This document shows positions 44,038-56,055 of a stretch of DNA of 64,000 nt, piece after piece (the first letter of the stretch is position 1; each line of letters opens with the position of its first letter). Below the pieces are notes generated by a model. That model searched no databases. It saw nothing but the letters and a program-made list of their open reading frames with translations, and had not been told where the DNA came from. Made by a program: the position numbers and the translations under genes. Origin of the DNA: Peromyscus leucopus (taxonomy: Eukaryota; Chordata; Mammalia; Rodentia; Cricetidae); contig NC_051063.1 in the NCBI RefSeq assembly GCF_004664715.2, positions 145,556,165 through 145,620,164 on the forward strand, given 5' to 3'.

Positions 44038-44216
44038 TTTTATTATTATTTATTTATTTATTTATTTATTTTGAGACAGGGTTTCTCTGTGTAGCTTTGC
44101 TCCTTTCCTAGAACTCACTCTCTTTGTAGTCCAGGCTGACCTGGAACTCACAGAGATCCACCTGGCTTTGTCTCCCGAGTGCTGGGATTAAAGGCGTGCG
44201 CCACCACTGCCCAGCT
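44038..44216 (-). mobile_element. B1 SINE with (TTTA)n tail
   Basis: (TTTA)n at 44040-44070, then 'gagacagggtttctctgtgtagctttgctcc' to 'gcgtgcgccaccactgcccagc'. Confidence 0.92.
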
Positions 44217-46039
44217 GTTTTAATTTTTATAGCTGATCTAAGAGCCGAAATGTGTGACTCCTGTGAGATGTGTTGTTAGATGTTAGGTTTGAGCTGATGC
44301 TGAACCTTGAGTCTGACTAGCTTAGCCACACAGGTATTTCCTAGTCCTGATGGATGCAGAGTCTGGGTTCTTTGGTTACTCGGGCTTGAGGGAGGCCTCA
44401 GGGGTGAAGCCTAGCAAAGCTGTCACCAGTTTGAAGTCACTGTGGAGCAGGTGAGTTCTTTTGAGAGACTAGAGTTAGACAGACTTCCTGACAGGCAGAC
44501 AGACAGGGAGAGGAACTTCCAAGATGGCCAGCTTTTTCCTTACCCTCCCGACTTAAGAAAAGAACCTGACAGTTTAAAACAAAGGCCTTGCAGGCTTTTG
44601 TCTCCTACCAGCAGCCCCCCTGCTGATGGACTGGCTCAAACCCTGACCAGGAGATGTCCTACACAGTTGTGGGCCAACCAACCATCCTGTCTCTCTTCAA
44701 GCTGGCCAACCCTAAATTAGGGGAGGAAAACTCCCCAGACTTAAAAGACCCAGCCCTCAAGAAGAGACTGGCTTTTTTGGCTTTCCAGAGGCCTTTTCTC
44801 TGTGTGTCAGCTGTACGCACGTGTTCCCTTACCCCCAGTGAATGCCTTCCTCGGACTGCTGTTTCTGTCTGCTCCTGTTTGCAGTGTTTAAGATTCCCCT
44901 GATGCTGTCTGGCTCAAGATTTTTTTCTGCCTTTTAATTTTCTAATTGTCAGGAAAACAAACAAAAACAGAGCCTGATCAAGAACCCCAGACCCGATCAC
45001 TTTTGCCTTAGCTTCTGAAAGGGAGGAGCCAGAAGGACAGTTCCATCCAGAGAACATCACAGATCCGCTGTGGTTTATAAAACACATGAAATGCATGTTC
45101 CAACTTAACAGAATTTTAAACCTTCACATTTAAGGGGAGTTTGAAAGAATACTTTATGCCAGCTGTACTTGTTGAAGTTTACTTTTGCATTGGTCATGAA
45201 GAAACTTTGTGTATGTAACTGTTGGTGGGATTTCTGTTTTCCATGAAAATGTGGGCTTAGAGAGAAGGGAGTCATACCACAGAGTGCCAGTAGAGGTCAG
45301 TCATGGCCTGTTCAATACATGCGGTTCCCTAGGCTGTTTGAGCTTTATTCACGAGAGATGTACTTACCTATTTTGTACTTTCAAAAGGCAGTATTCTCAC
45401 GAACTCCAGTCTTCTCAAAATTAGTGTACCGTATTTAAACATACACACAATGTGCTTAGCTTGTTAGTCAACTCTTACTGATGCCTGTCAGTAGCAGAAG
45501 TATGGTCTCAGTGCTTTGTGTAGAGCTCTAACTCAAAAAGCAAAGCAAAAAACCCAGCTTATCGTGGAATGCTCTCTGATAAAGCCAAGTAGGCATCCAG
45601 AAATAATTGAGGGTCATGCAAGCTAACCAGAAACAATATCGGTACGCCGGCAGATGAAGTTAGATGAGGCTCTGACGGCATTTCTTCCCTGCCCCAGTCT
45701 TTGCTTTAATAAGCCCTCTGCCCTACACTTCTCTAGTTTTGCTAGATATACCCATAAATGGAAATGCATGTTGTTACTGGGAAAGATACCAATACTAAAA
45801 GACTATTCCAGGGATTTTGATAGATCCCCTTGTGACATGTATACTGGTACCAAATATGAGGATCCAAAACTTGTACCACTTAGACATCAGTGATTCTGTC
45901 AACAGTGAGTATTCAGATACTTCGGTCACTTTACAGTGTCCATGTTCAGTGATGGAGCTTATGAGAAAAGGGCGTGGCTGTTATGTATCTAAGCAGTGGG
46001 AATGTGTCTGTATGCCTGAATGAAATTGTACATTTTTTT

Positions 46040-46202
46040 GTTTTGGTTTGGTTTTTGGTTTTTCAAGACAGGGTTTCTCTGTGTAACAGTCCTGACTGCC
46101 CTGGAACTCACTTTGTAGACTAGGCTGGCCTCCATCTCAGAGATTTGCCTGCCTCTGTCTCCTGAGGGCTGGAATTAAAGGAATGTGCCACCACCACCCG
46201 TA
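46040..46202 (-). mobile_element. B1 SINE
   Basis: 'ttcaagacagggtttctctgtgtaacagtcctgactgccctgg' to 'gtgccaccaccacccg'. Confidence 0.88.
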
Positions 46203-46514
46203 ATGTTATTTTCTTATCGAAAATAAACCAGTGGGTTTCCATTGTGTTTAGTTTTTGGTTTTGTTGTTGTTTTTGTTGTTTTAAGCTATTCCTTAGAAAA
46301 GCCCATGTATTAGTTACTTCTCTAATCATTGTGGCCTATCTTTCTCATCCCCTAAGCTTCTAAGCTTCCTAAGGCTCCACAATCTGCCCCAAACAGCACC
46401 ACTACCCGGTGACCAAATGTTTAATCATGAGTCTGTGGTAATATTTTACATCAGACCTTAACAGTCCTTGCCACTTTGTACAAAATCAGTCTACAAGTTT
46501 ATACTTGATTTTTA

Positions 46515-46632
46515 TTTAAATTTGAAATTTATATGTTTGGAAGTATGTGCACCTGTGAGTGTAAGTGTTCAAAGAGCCTGGAAGAGGGCATCAGATCCCC
46601 TGGAGCTGGAGTAACAGGTGGTTGTGAGGTGA
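46515..46632 (-). mobile_element. B3 SINE fragment
   Basis: 'ctggaagagggcatcagatcccctggagctggagtaacaggtggttgtgag'. Confidence 0.75.
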
Positions 46633-46669
46633 CCAACTTAGGTGCAAAAGCCAAATATGTTCTGTGTTA

Positions 46670-46955
46670 GTTTCTTTCTGTTGCTGTGGTAAAACATTGT
46701 GAGCAAGGCGATTTAGTCTGGAGTGGTAGTCTGTTCAGGAGGGAACAAAGGCGTGGCGGCTGCACCTGCAGCTGAGGGCTCACATCTTGAACTGCAAGAA
46801 GGAATCCGAGAGCCAACTAGGAATGGCGTGTGGCTCATGAACCCTCAGAGCTTTGCTCCCTGTGACGCACTTCCTTCAGCAAGGCCACACCTCCTAAACC
46901 TCCCCAGAGGCACCAACTGCAGGGACGCGTCATGAAGTCCATCACACACGTTCCT
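46670..46955 (+). repeat. Mid-repetitive rodent repeat
   Basis: 'tgttagtttctttctgttgctgtggtaaaacattgtgagc' to 'cttcagcaaggccacacctcctaaacctcccc', shared layout with other dispersed rodent copies. Confidence 0.6.
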
Positions 46956-47904
46956 GATCGTTGGCCACCCCCACCCCAAGCATATCTGTTCCTATAACAA
47001 GGTTGTGCAGAACCCAGGATGTCTTTGGGAGTACTAGTAAGGCATCACAGGACAATAGGTCACTTTCTAAACACACCTTCCCCTTTGCATATGTCACTTC
47101 CTGTGCCCAGGAGGTGAACCAGAGCCACCCTCCCATCCACCTCATGCCGGTCTGTTATGTTTGTCTTTCAGAATTCATGCCAGACGCCTTTTATTTTTGT
47201 TTTCTAAAAGCTATTCCTGGTTCTGTCATTGAAACCTAGCTTACCTTTTGGTGTTTGGGGGATGTGGAATGAAAAACAAAAAACATATCCTGTGCACTTC
47301 TTCAGTTCTCATAGTGTGCATCTTCATGTACTTGTAACCATGAACTTGTAATACGAACCATGTTTGTGATTTGATACCCAGTTATTTACAGGACACCCCG
47401 GGGTGGGGCTGTCTGCTCCTTTCAACCTGTGAGTGAAATTGTAGAAGTTTCCCCTTGGAAAAGCACCCCTCCCCCGTGGCACATTTCCTCCGTCTGCCAC
47501 GCTCTCTGGAGGCCGCCCTCAGGTCCAGAAATGTTGGACCACGGTTCTCATCTCTGTTCATTCTCAGCCTTCTTGGGTCTCATTCTTGGGCAGCAGAACT
47601 GGGGGAGGGAAAAGGGGACTTTGAGGACTCTGTGAGGCCACTGTAACAATGCAGCACCAACAGAAGTTCATTCACTTACACTCTGGACTCAAGCATCCAA
47701 AATTAGGGTGTGTTCATGGGGTGGGGGGGAGGCGGGTCTCCTTTTGGGGACTGTAGAGTCTGGCAGGCTTTTCTCCCTGTGCAGGCTGTTGGCAATCCTT
47801 GGCATTCTTTGTCCACAGCTGCCTCTCTAGCCCCCGATTCTCTCACCCACGGCCGCCTTCCTTCTGTCTGTCTCCTGAGCAGTGTCTGTCTTTTGTGGCC
47901 ATTG

Positions 47905-48140
47905 AGCCAGAGGGTTCTGATTTCCCTAAGGCATTGTTTCTCAACCCATAGCTTGCAACCTTTCCACAGGGGTGGCCTAAGACCATCGGAAAACACAGAT
48001 ATTTACATTATGATTCCTACCTAACAGTAGCAAAATTATGGTTATGATTTAGCCATGAAAATAATTTTATGGTTGGGGTCACTACAACATGAAGCTGTTA
48101 AAGGGTCGCAGCATTAGGAAGGTTGAGAACCACTGCTCTA
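47905..48140 (-). mobile_element. hAT-type non-autonomous DNA transposon (URR1-like)
   Basis: The sequence is nearly palindromic at its ends: 'gtttctcaacccatag...' and '...gcattaggaaggttgagaaccactg'. It contains 'tttatggttggggtcactacaacatg'. I recognise the rodent 'ggttctcaacct' element; a second copy lies at 52303. Confidence 0.75.
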
Positions 48141-48336
48141 AGGGATGCTGATTTTAACTTTGAATTTACTAAGTGTCTTGTGATTGGTGTAAGTATAAAT
48201 CCTAAAATGCTGAGTTATTATTTTCACATTCTTAAATTTTATATCCCAAGAAAATAGTCTATTGTGTTTAAGGTAATTAAAAATGTTAATACTTTTTTTC
48301 AAAGATAAAATTTAATTCTGAGTTTTTAATTTTCAG

Positions 48337-48377
48337 CCAGAAAACCTTGCTCAGAAGCTTCCAAACCTTGTGGAACT
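48337..48377 (+). CDS. Lrrc28: Lrrc28 coding exon 3 (41 nt, residues 57-70)
   Basis: Acceptor 'tttttaattttcag' then ccagaaaac..., coding PENLAQKLPNLVE plus two bases of the next leucine codon, and donor ct|gtgagt. It continues phase 0 from exon 2 and leaves phase 2. Joined to exon 2 it completes the first leucine-rich repeat and begins the second (LPNLVEL). The exon is very short, with an 11.7-kb intron before and a 9.8-kb intron after. Skipping it would shift the frame. Confidence 0.95.
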
Positions 48378-48897
48378 GTGAGTCTGTTTATTTAATTTTT
48401 AAAACAAATAAAACAATCAAACAAAAAAAAAAAACAAGAATGGGAATTTTAAGCTATTTGAAATGTGTTACTTTTGGGTGTGGTTGTCAGGTTGCTGCTC
48501 TGGGTAGACCACAGGCTTTGCTAACTAACCCCCTCCGTGGTGTGTTAGAACCTTTTAATGTGTTGAGGTAGCTCAGCTCAGGCAACGAAGATGCTCCTTC
48601 TGGGAAGTTTGTGCAACTGGGAGAATCTCTACTGTTGTTCCTATGTCAGGCTGGAGATAAGCTCTCTGATGGCACGCAGTAACATCAGTGAAAGTCTCTC
48701 CCCACTTCCTCCATGTCTTCGTAGGTAGTGGCAGTTCTTTTGAAGGTTACCTACATAATACTACAGAATCCCCTGTTTTGTTTTTGTTTTCCTGCGGTGC
48801 TGTGGGCTTTCTGTGTACATGGCAGGGCAGTGCTTCCGGCTTGAGAGGCGTCCCAATACCCATGCTTTTGTGACTTATTTTTAATTTTTTGTGGTGA

Positions 48898-48918
48898 GTG
48901 TGTGTGTGTGTGTGTGCA

Positions 48919-48952
<34 letters not shown>

Positions 48953-48960
48953 CACACACA
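48898..48960. repeat. (GT)n-(GC)n-(CA)n alternating inverted tract
   Basis: 'gtgtgtgtg...catgcgcgcgcgcacacacaca': about 60 bp of purine/pyrimidine alternation with TG on the left and CA on the right, so the two halves are mutually complementary. Confidence 0.95.
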
Positions 48961-49009
48961 GACCGGAGTAAGTCTGTTGATGTCTTTCCCTCTCATTTTC
49001 TACCTTACT

Positions 49010-49215
49010 CTTGAGACAGGGCCTCTCACTGAACCCTAGTGTGCCTTTTGGGCTCTGCTGGCCGGTTGACCAGCAAGCTCTCAAGACCTTTCTGTCTTTG
49101 TCCTCTAGTTGCTAGGGTTACAGATACATGTATCTCTCTCTGACTTCTTTGTGGTATTCAAACTCTGGTCCTTAGGCTTGCAGAGCAAGCACTTTTATCA
49201 CCAAGACATCACCCC
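49010..49215 (-). mobile_element. B4 SINE, diverged
   Basis: 'ttgagacagggcctctcactgaaccctag' to 'aaactctggtccttaggcttgcagagcaagcactttta'. Confidence 0.65.
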
Positions 49216-49217
49216 AA

Positions 49218-49372
49218 CTTCACTTTTTTTTTTTTTTTTCTCCTTGAGACAGGGTTTCCCTGGCTGTCCTGGAACTCTCTTTGTAGACCAGGTTGACCTT
49301 GGAATCTGAGAACCACCTGCCTCTGCCTCCCAAGTGCTGGAATTAAAGGCATGCCCTACCACCACCTGACCA
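49218..49372 (-). mobile_element. B1 SINE
   Basis: T-run, 'cttgagacagggtttccctggctgtcctggaactc' to 'gccctaccaccacctgacc'; shortened head region. Confidence 0.88.
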
Positions 49373-49389
49373 CTTTTGTTTTTTAATCT

Positions 49390-49752
49390 GTGGTGGTTTG
49401 AAAAAGAATGGCCTCATAGGCTCATATATTTGAATCCTTAGTCACCTGGGAGTGACACTATTTGAAAGGATTAGAAGGATTAAGAGGTCTGGCCTTATTG
49501 GAGGAAGTATGTCACTAGGGGTGGGCTTTGAGGTTTCAAAAGACCATGCCAGGCCCAGACTTTCTCTCTCTGGCTGCTGATCAGGATATAGCTCTCAGCT
49601 ACTTCCCCAGCACCTTGCCTGCCTACTGCATGGCCTCTGCCATGATGATAATGGGCTAAACCTCTGAAACTGTAAGCAATAAATGTTGTCCTTTATAAGA
49701 CTTGCCTTGGTCATGGTGTCTCTTCACAGCAGCCGAACAGTGACTAAGACAT
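49390..49752 (+). repeat. Mid-repetitive rodent repeat ('tggtttgaa...' type)
   Basis: 'tggtggtttgaaaaagaatggcctcataggctcatatatttgaatcc' to 'cttggtcatggtgtctcttcacagcagccgaacagtgactaagacata', a very common rodent dispersed repeat. Diverged relative at 22165. Confidence 0.8.
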
Positions 49753-50861
49753 AATGAATTATGTATTTGGGTTTAATTTGCCACTATGGAAGATAAACAT
49801 TTAGATCTCATGTATTTCTCTGTACTCATTTCATTGTGCGATTTCATTGCAGGAACATTTTCCTTGCTGTTCCTTGCTCGTGTGTTATTTAGTCTGAGTA
49901 TTGGGAAGATGAAGGAAAAGCTAACCTCCACATCCACCTTTACCTCGAGTCCCTGTCATTTGTCCCATCCTTTTTCTTTCTTTCTGAAACTCTTCAAACT
50001 AACAGAAAAGATGAGAACACAGTACAGTGAACACCCGCAACCCATCAGCAAAATGTAACATACTCAGCACTGCTGCCTCAGTTTCCTTCTCCTTCCGCCG
50101 CATGTGGGGTGTGTGCTCTGGGTGACAGGAAAGCACCCCAGGAGGTGACATCACCTGTCACCTCCACCAGGAAGCCCAGTCTCCTCAGTGCTCTCGGGTT
50201 TCCCTCTTGCTGAGCAGGTCTTAAGTTCAGCTAGAGAGCTGTGGATCACCACCAAGGTTGGAGTTTGTAGATGGTTCTTCATTCATTCATCCATTTTTCT
50301 TAATTAGGTGCCCTAGCTTAATCAACACAGGAAGTCGAGAGAAGTGATGAGCACATGAAGGCATCACTGTATCTTTTGTTCAGTCTTCTCCATTAAATAT
50401 GTGAGCTGTAGGCATCTCTGAAGTCTTCTGCGGCTGGGGAAGCTATCTTCACCTCTTGCCTGTAGAGTTTTTTTCTTTTTAACTTCAGTGGGTCTTTTTT
50501 TCTTCTTGTTTTGTCTTTTATTCTACTAATATTGTACATTATACTGATCAATTTTTATACATCAAACCAATATTATAATGCTGGGATGACTTCTATTTGG
50601 TCATAGAATGTAATTATCTTTATATGTGGTTGAGTTTGGTTAGGTAGTAGAATTTTGCAGCTGTTTTCAAAAGGGATATTCTCTGTAGTCTTGTGATTTT
50701 TTGTTTGTACTTGGTATCCTAGTATTATTGACTTCAGAATGAGTTGGCAAGTTTTCCTGGCTTTTCATTTTTCTTTACCTTGCCCTTTTCTTCATTAAAA
50801 AAAAAATATTTGCTAAGTTTGGTAGTGGTCCCTGACTATTTATGAGCTGATCACTAATCAC

Positions 50862-51207
50862 AGTTTCTGTAGCCATACTGTGTGCAGATTTGACCATGAG
50901 CTGTTGGTGTTCAGCTCATGATTAAACAGACTTCTGTAGACATACTGTGTGCAGATTTGACCATGAGCTGTTGGTGTTCAGCTCATGATTAAACAGACTT
51001 CTGTAGACTTACTGTGTGCAGATTTGACCATGAGCTGTTAGTGGTCAGCTCATGATTAAACAGACTTCTGTAGACTTACTGTGTGCAGATTTGACCATGA
51101 GCTGTTAGTGGTCAGCTCATGATTAAACAGACTTCTGTAGACTTACTGTGTGCAGATTTGACCATGAGCTATTGGTGTTCAGCTCACGATTAAACAGACT
51201 TCTGTAA
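50862..51207 (+). repeat. 67-bp minisatellite, about 5 copies, each with a hairpin
   Basis: Period 67 bp, verified at unit starts 50881, 50948, 51015, 51082 and 51149. Each unit contains 'catgagctg' and, 8 nt later, 'cagctcatg', a perfect 9-bp inverted repeat in the first four copies. Copies 3 and 4 share changes (ttagtgg) absent from 1 and 2. Confidence 0.95.
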
Positions 51208-52026
51208 CTGCTTCAATCCTCAGTCTTTGAGTCTCCTGTGAGTGTTGTGACACACCTTGGCCTCTCCATTGTCAGCCGCGTGACTCTGCTCCAGCCTTCA
51301 GTTCTTGTACCTCTGTAGGGCTTCAGCTCAGCAGACAGGAGAGCCCTAGGCCTTGTTAGGTTCTTCAGCTGCTCCTGTGCACAGCTCTGGACTTGTCTGT
51401 GTCCACATGGGCCAGTGGCCTCCTGGGTTGCCAGATCCCTCATGGACACTCCCTGCCAGCTTTTCCTTCAGGTTTTCTGGTTTGTGTATTATTTGTTCTA
51501 GTTGTTTTCTACTGCCTCAGGAAGCTGTGAAATCCAACAGTTGCCTGAAATTTGTTTCAGTTTAGCACTGGGGACAGGGTTTTTTGTGCTAGAACTTTTG
51601 GACTTACCCTTGCTAATAAGATCTGTATGTCTATCTTACTAGTGCATATATGAATAAGAACAGCTTTGCCGTCAAGTCTTCAGGCAGCTCTGAGAGCAAG
51701 TGAATAGTAATTCTTTGGGACTGCGGCTTGGACAGCCTTCTCACCCAGTTTCCCCCAGGCTACCGCTTATCAGTCTCGTGAACTCTTGGCTTTCCTTAAT
51801 TCTGCAGCCCTAGACAGTGGGGCATGGGGCTGGCACACATGAAAACAGAGCTCCCAGGCCACCGTCGGATACTCCACAGCAGTTTTCTTACAGAGGTACT
51901 CCCCTGTCACTGCAGGCCTTGGGCTAGTTGACCATAGTCTTGTGTGTGCTGCTTCTGAAAAATTTCACAGTGTTCTCATTGATTTTATGGAAAAGAGGCT
52001 CTTTATCACTTTTGCTCAGAATTATT

Positions 52027-52060
<34 letters not shown>
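52027..52060 (-). repeat. Poly-T run
   Basis: About 30 consecutive T, a retroposon tail on the other strand; the adjacent body (52061-52250) is B1-like and diverged ('ccccgcttggcctcagacc...aagtgctgagaagcaggc'). Confidence 0.7.
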
Positions 52061-52062
<2 letters not shown>

Positions 52063-52302
52063 AACTGCCAAATCATTATAGCTGTACCACCTGACATTTC
52101 CCTGGTGTGGCAGAATTCTCCCCCCAGCAGGAACTCACAAAGCCCCGCTTGGCCTCAGACCTGCCATGTAGACAAGAATGACCTAAACTCCTGACCCTTC
52201 TGCCTCTCTACCTGCCAAGTGCTGAGAAGCAGGCATGGACCACACGCCCAGCTTGTTAGTCACTGTGCCTGAGTGCGACAGATCCCTGACAGGAACAACT
52301 TA

Positions 52303-52500
52303 GGGCGGTGGTTCTCAGCCTTCCAACGCTGCGACCCTTTATACAGCGCCTCATGCTGTGGGGACCCCCAGCCATAAAGTTATTTTCATTGCTGCTTCAT
52401 AACTGTAATTTTGCTACTGTTATGAATTGTAATGGAAATATTTTTGGAGATAGAGGTTTCCTAAAGGGGCTGTGACCCACAGGTGGAGAACCACTAACTT
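52303..52500 (+). mobile_element. hAT-type non-autonomous DNA transposon (URR1-like)
   Basis: 'ggtggttctcagccttccaacgctgcgaccctttatacagcgcctcatgctgtgg' to 'ggggctgtgacccacaggtggagaaccactaa', with inverted ends and the same core as 47905-48140. Confidence 0.78.
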
Positions 52501-52879
52501 AGGGGAAAGAGAGACTTTGGTTCACAGTTTCTAAGGGATCTCAGTGAGGAGCAGGGAAGGTACAGCAGCCTGGCTCACCTGGGGATGGTAGAGGCAGCTC
52601 TCCCACGTGCAGGCAGGCGGTGGAGATGGGGATGTAGACTGGGATGTAGACCATTAGTCAGACTGCTGCTTCTTCCCAGGCCCCTGCCTGTGAGGTGGTG
52701 CCACGCACTCAAAGCATATCTTTCTCCTCAGCTAATTCTCACTGGAAATGCCCTCACAGGCACACCCGAGGTGTGCCGCAGTCTCCTGGGTCACTCTTAG
52801 GTGGGTAAAATTGACAGTGGAGATTAGCAGTCACGCCCAGTGAGGCTTCCCTCCTGGTGTTTGGTGGTGGTCCTGGGTC

Positions 52880-52995
52880 TCATTCCAGCAGCCATCCTGA
52901 TGTGACTGGTTTACCACAGTGGGACTTCATTTGTTTCTCTAATGGCTGGAGATGGCGAACATCTTTTCATGTACCCACTTGTCATCTGAGCCTTG
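52880..52995 (-). mobile_element. LINE-1 ORF2 fragment, antisense
   Basis: 'gtgggacttcatttgtttctctaatggctggagatggcgaacatcttttcatgtacc' is L1 ORF2 read backwards. Confidence 0.65.
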
Positions 52996-53004
52996 ATTAT
53001 CTGT

Positions 53005-53168
53005 TTTTTTGGTTTTTTTTTGGTTTTTTGAGACAGGGTTTCTCTGTGTAGCTTTGCGCCTTTCCTGGAACTCACTTGGTAGCCCAGGCTGGCCTCGAAC
53101 TCACAGAGATCCGCCTGGCTCTGCCTCCCGAGTGCTGGGATTAAAGGCGTGCTCCACCACCGCCCGGC
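53005..53168 (-). mobile_element. Young cricetid-type B1 SINE
   Basis: 'ttttgagacagggtttctctgtgtagctttgcgcctttcctggaactcacttggtagcccagg' to 'gcgtgctccaccaccgcccggc'. Flanks 'tgattatctgttttt' / 'tgattgtctgttttt'. Confidence 0.95.
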
Positions 53169-54157
53169 TGATTGTCTGTTTTTATGCTCAGATTTAATAG
53201 TCCTGATGTAGTCTATGGTCTTCTTGTCCAGCCCGTTACAAGTCCTTCTCCCAGGACATAGTTTTGCAGAGGAAAAGCTGTCTGCCTCGATGAAATCCAG
53301 TGTCTCAGTTTCTGCTTCTGGGTACTGTGCTTTGCTCTCAGATGGAGGAGCCTGGGACTCAGTGGTTTTCTCCTTCCCTAAGAGTCATGTTTCTGTTGTC
53401 TCAGTCACCTCCTGTGTGTTTCCGTGACGTGTTTCTGGGATTAGCGTCTTAGTTGTTAGCCTTTCTATCTTTCCGCATTGTGGAGGCATTCACTACCCTC
53501 TGTCTGCAGTTTATCAAGGTGTCCTGTTTCTCTTAAACTTACTCCTTTGTGTGTAAGGTATATTTTTCTCCTCTTGATCAAGTTTGAAGAGTTTCCTGTG
53601 AAATTTTTAAAATTCATTTCTTTTTGTGTCGGTGGTTCTGGGGATGGCACCCAGGACTCTGCTCGCTGAGTACGCAGCCAGCCTTCATGGAGCTGCCCCT
53701 CACAGCCCCGGGAGCCTCCAGCTGTTTACACCACCTTGTAGGGACTTCATCTTGATACGCTCATGGTTTTCTTTTCCCTCCTCTTTGAGTATACTGAGCT
53801 TCTAGTATTCATTTTCTTCACCTTTGCATGATCTTTAACATTGTTGCAGCACATGTTTCTAATGCCTCTACTGTCTTTGGCCTCTACTTGTGAGACTCCG
53901 GCATGCTCCTTGGGCTGTTTAATACATCCATAATCAGCATGGCTGTTCTTTTTCACTGTCTTTCTGCAGGTGCTTCAGTTTTGATCAATTGTATTTTTCT
54001 GCCCTTGAGGTCAGTTAGTACATTAAATCCATCCAGTGGTTTTATATATCATGTATTTTCATCTTATATATGGATGTCTTTGATCTCTAGACATTTCATT
54101 TTTCTTTATATTTTATAGTTCTTAGCGTGTTCATAATTTTCATCTAAATACCCCATC

Positions 54158-54548
54158 TTAGGGTTTCTGTTGCTGCAATAAAACACCATGACCAAAAAAC
54201 AAGTTGGGGAGGAAAGGGTTTATTCAGCTTATACTTCCTTTATCATCAAAGGAAGTCAGGACAGGAACTCAAACAGGACAGGAACCTGGAGGCAGGAGCT
54301 GATACAGAGGCCACAGAGGGGTGCTGCTGGCTGGTTTGTTCCTCATGGCTTGCTCAGCCTGATTTCTTACAGAATCCAGGACCAGCAGCTTAGGGATGGG
54401 ACCAGCCACTATGGACTGGGCCTTCCTGCATTGATCACTAATTGAGGAAATGCCTCATAGCTGGATCTCATGGAGGCATTTCCTCAGCTGAGGCGCCTTC
54501 CTCTCTGACTAGCATGTGTCAGTTTGTCACACAAAGCCAGCTGGTGCA
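54158..54548 (+). repeat. Mid-repetitive rodent repeat, copy C
   Basis: 'cttagggtttctgttgctgcaataaaacaccatgacc' to 'agcatgtgtcagtttgtcacacaaagccagctgg'; close relative of 11033-11402. Confidence 0.85.
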
Positions 54549-55929
54549 GACCAGGATGTGATCATTATGGCTGTTTAAATGTCCTTGTTTGCCAGTCATT
54601 TACTTAGTGGGTTTATTTGTGTCAATTGGTTTGTTTTTTTAAAGTTTTTACTAGTTTGGGGTCATTTTCCTCGTTGGATGATGTGTTCTATAAATTTTCC
54701 ATAGTCTACATTTTATTGTCTTTTGAGTGTTGCTGTTTCCTGGCATTTTTTGTTTGGTTCTTGTATGAATTTCTTAGAACAGGAGGAATCTCGGATCTAA
54801 GGATAGGTTAGCTCTCTTTGCAAAGGCCCGGGCTGTCTAGGCTCTCCTTTGAATGCCCTGGGTGAGTGCAGGTTTTGGCAGTGTGCTTGAATGTGAGCCT
54901 GAGTCCAGAGAGCTCTGTGGGCCGCTCAGCTGATAGCTTTTCTCCTGCGCTTGCCTAGGGTTTCTCTTATGTATGTGCATTTTATAATTTAGCAAAGAGT
55001 CAGGAAAGCCTGTAAGTTTTGGGGGCTGCTGTTTTTGGGGTGGGGTGGGGTGGAGCAAGGGGTAGTCCATCGTCTCCTGAACTCTTTTCCCTTGGCTGCT
55101 AGCTGACTGAAGCTTCATAGTGGCTCCATAATCTAGGAATTCTCCTTCTGTGCCGTAGTCGCGAATTTCCTCCAAGCAGACAGTTAGGTGATGACGGGAC
55201 TTGCCTTGCTGGTTCTATTCTTAGGAGACATAGTCTTAGTCACCTGTTGTCACTGTCTGAAAATAGTTGTTTCATAGATGCCATCTGTCTTTTGCTTGTT
55301 TCCCGCAAAGTCGGGTCAGTCTGGCCCTTATTACTCCATCGTGTCCAGAAGTGGAAGTCCTGTCCTTCAATTAAAAAGAAAACTTTTCCCCGTGGAGTAC
55401 ACGTGTATACTAATGGTTAGGTATAAAGTTCAGGGCAGTTGTAAAGACAGCACAGAGTGTGCCAGGATACTCCTCACCCAGTCTCCCCTGTGCTTAACAT
55501 CATGAACTCCATGGGACGTTGGTCAGCACTAGGAAACTGACATTACCATACTGAGTAAAAGTTTGTTTCAGTTTATTAAAAAGCCAGACAAAATGACCAG
55601 GCCATTTGCCAAAGTGACCTATACCCACCAGTGGTATTGGTACTAGCATTGAATTTGATTTCCCGCAGCATTTCAGCAAAACAGGATGAAAACAAGTTCC
55701 TTTGAAACATGACGGTTTCAGTTACTCTGAAATTAAAAAGAACTGATAGAATTGAAGGTCCTGAGCCTGTGACCACAAGCCTAACAGCTACACAAAGGCA
55801 GGCACAGGCACGTCACCTTCACTGACCTCTCTGACCTCTCGCCATGTCCTAACAAGCACCTCCCTGTGACCTCCATGTCATCAGTTCCTCTAACCCCCAG
55901 AGAGATGCCAACATGCTCTCTTTTGTGAT

Positions 55930-56055
55930 TATAAATTAGGAGACTGAAGGTGTTGGGAATGTCCCCATGATCATAGGAGACTGAAGGTGTTGGGAATGTC
56001 CCTATGTATAAATTAGGAGACCGAGGGTATTGGGAATGTCCCCATGGTCATGTGA
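55930..56055 (+). repeat. Triplicated segment of about 40-48 bp
   Basis: Three copies of 'ggagac(t/c)ga(a/g)gg(t)...ttgggaatgtccc(c/t)atg', at about 55939, 55976 and 56016. The first and third are preceded by 'ataaatta'. Confidence 0.9.

Noticed and set aside
50862..51207. CRISPR-like array of evenly spaced repeats
   Set aside because: The units are directly tandem with no unique spacers and lie in a mammalian intron; this is a minisatellite.
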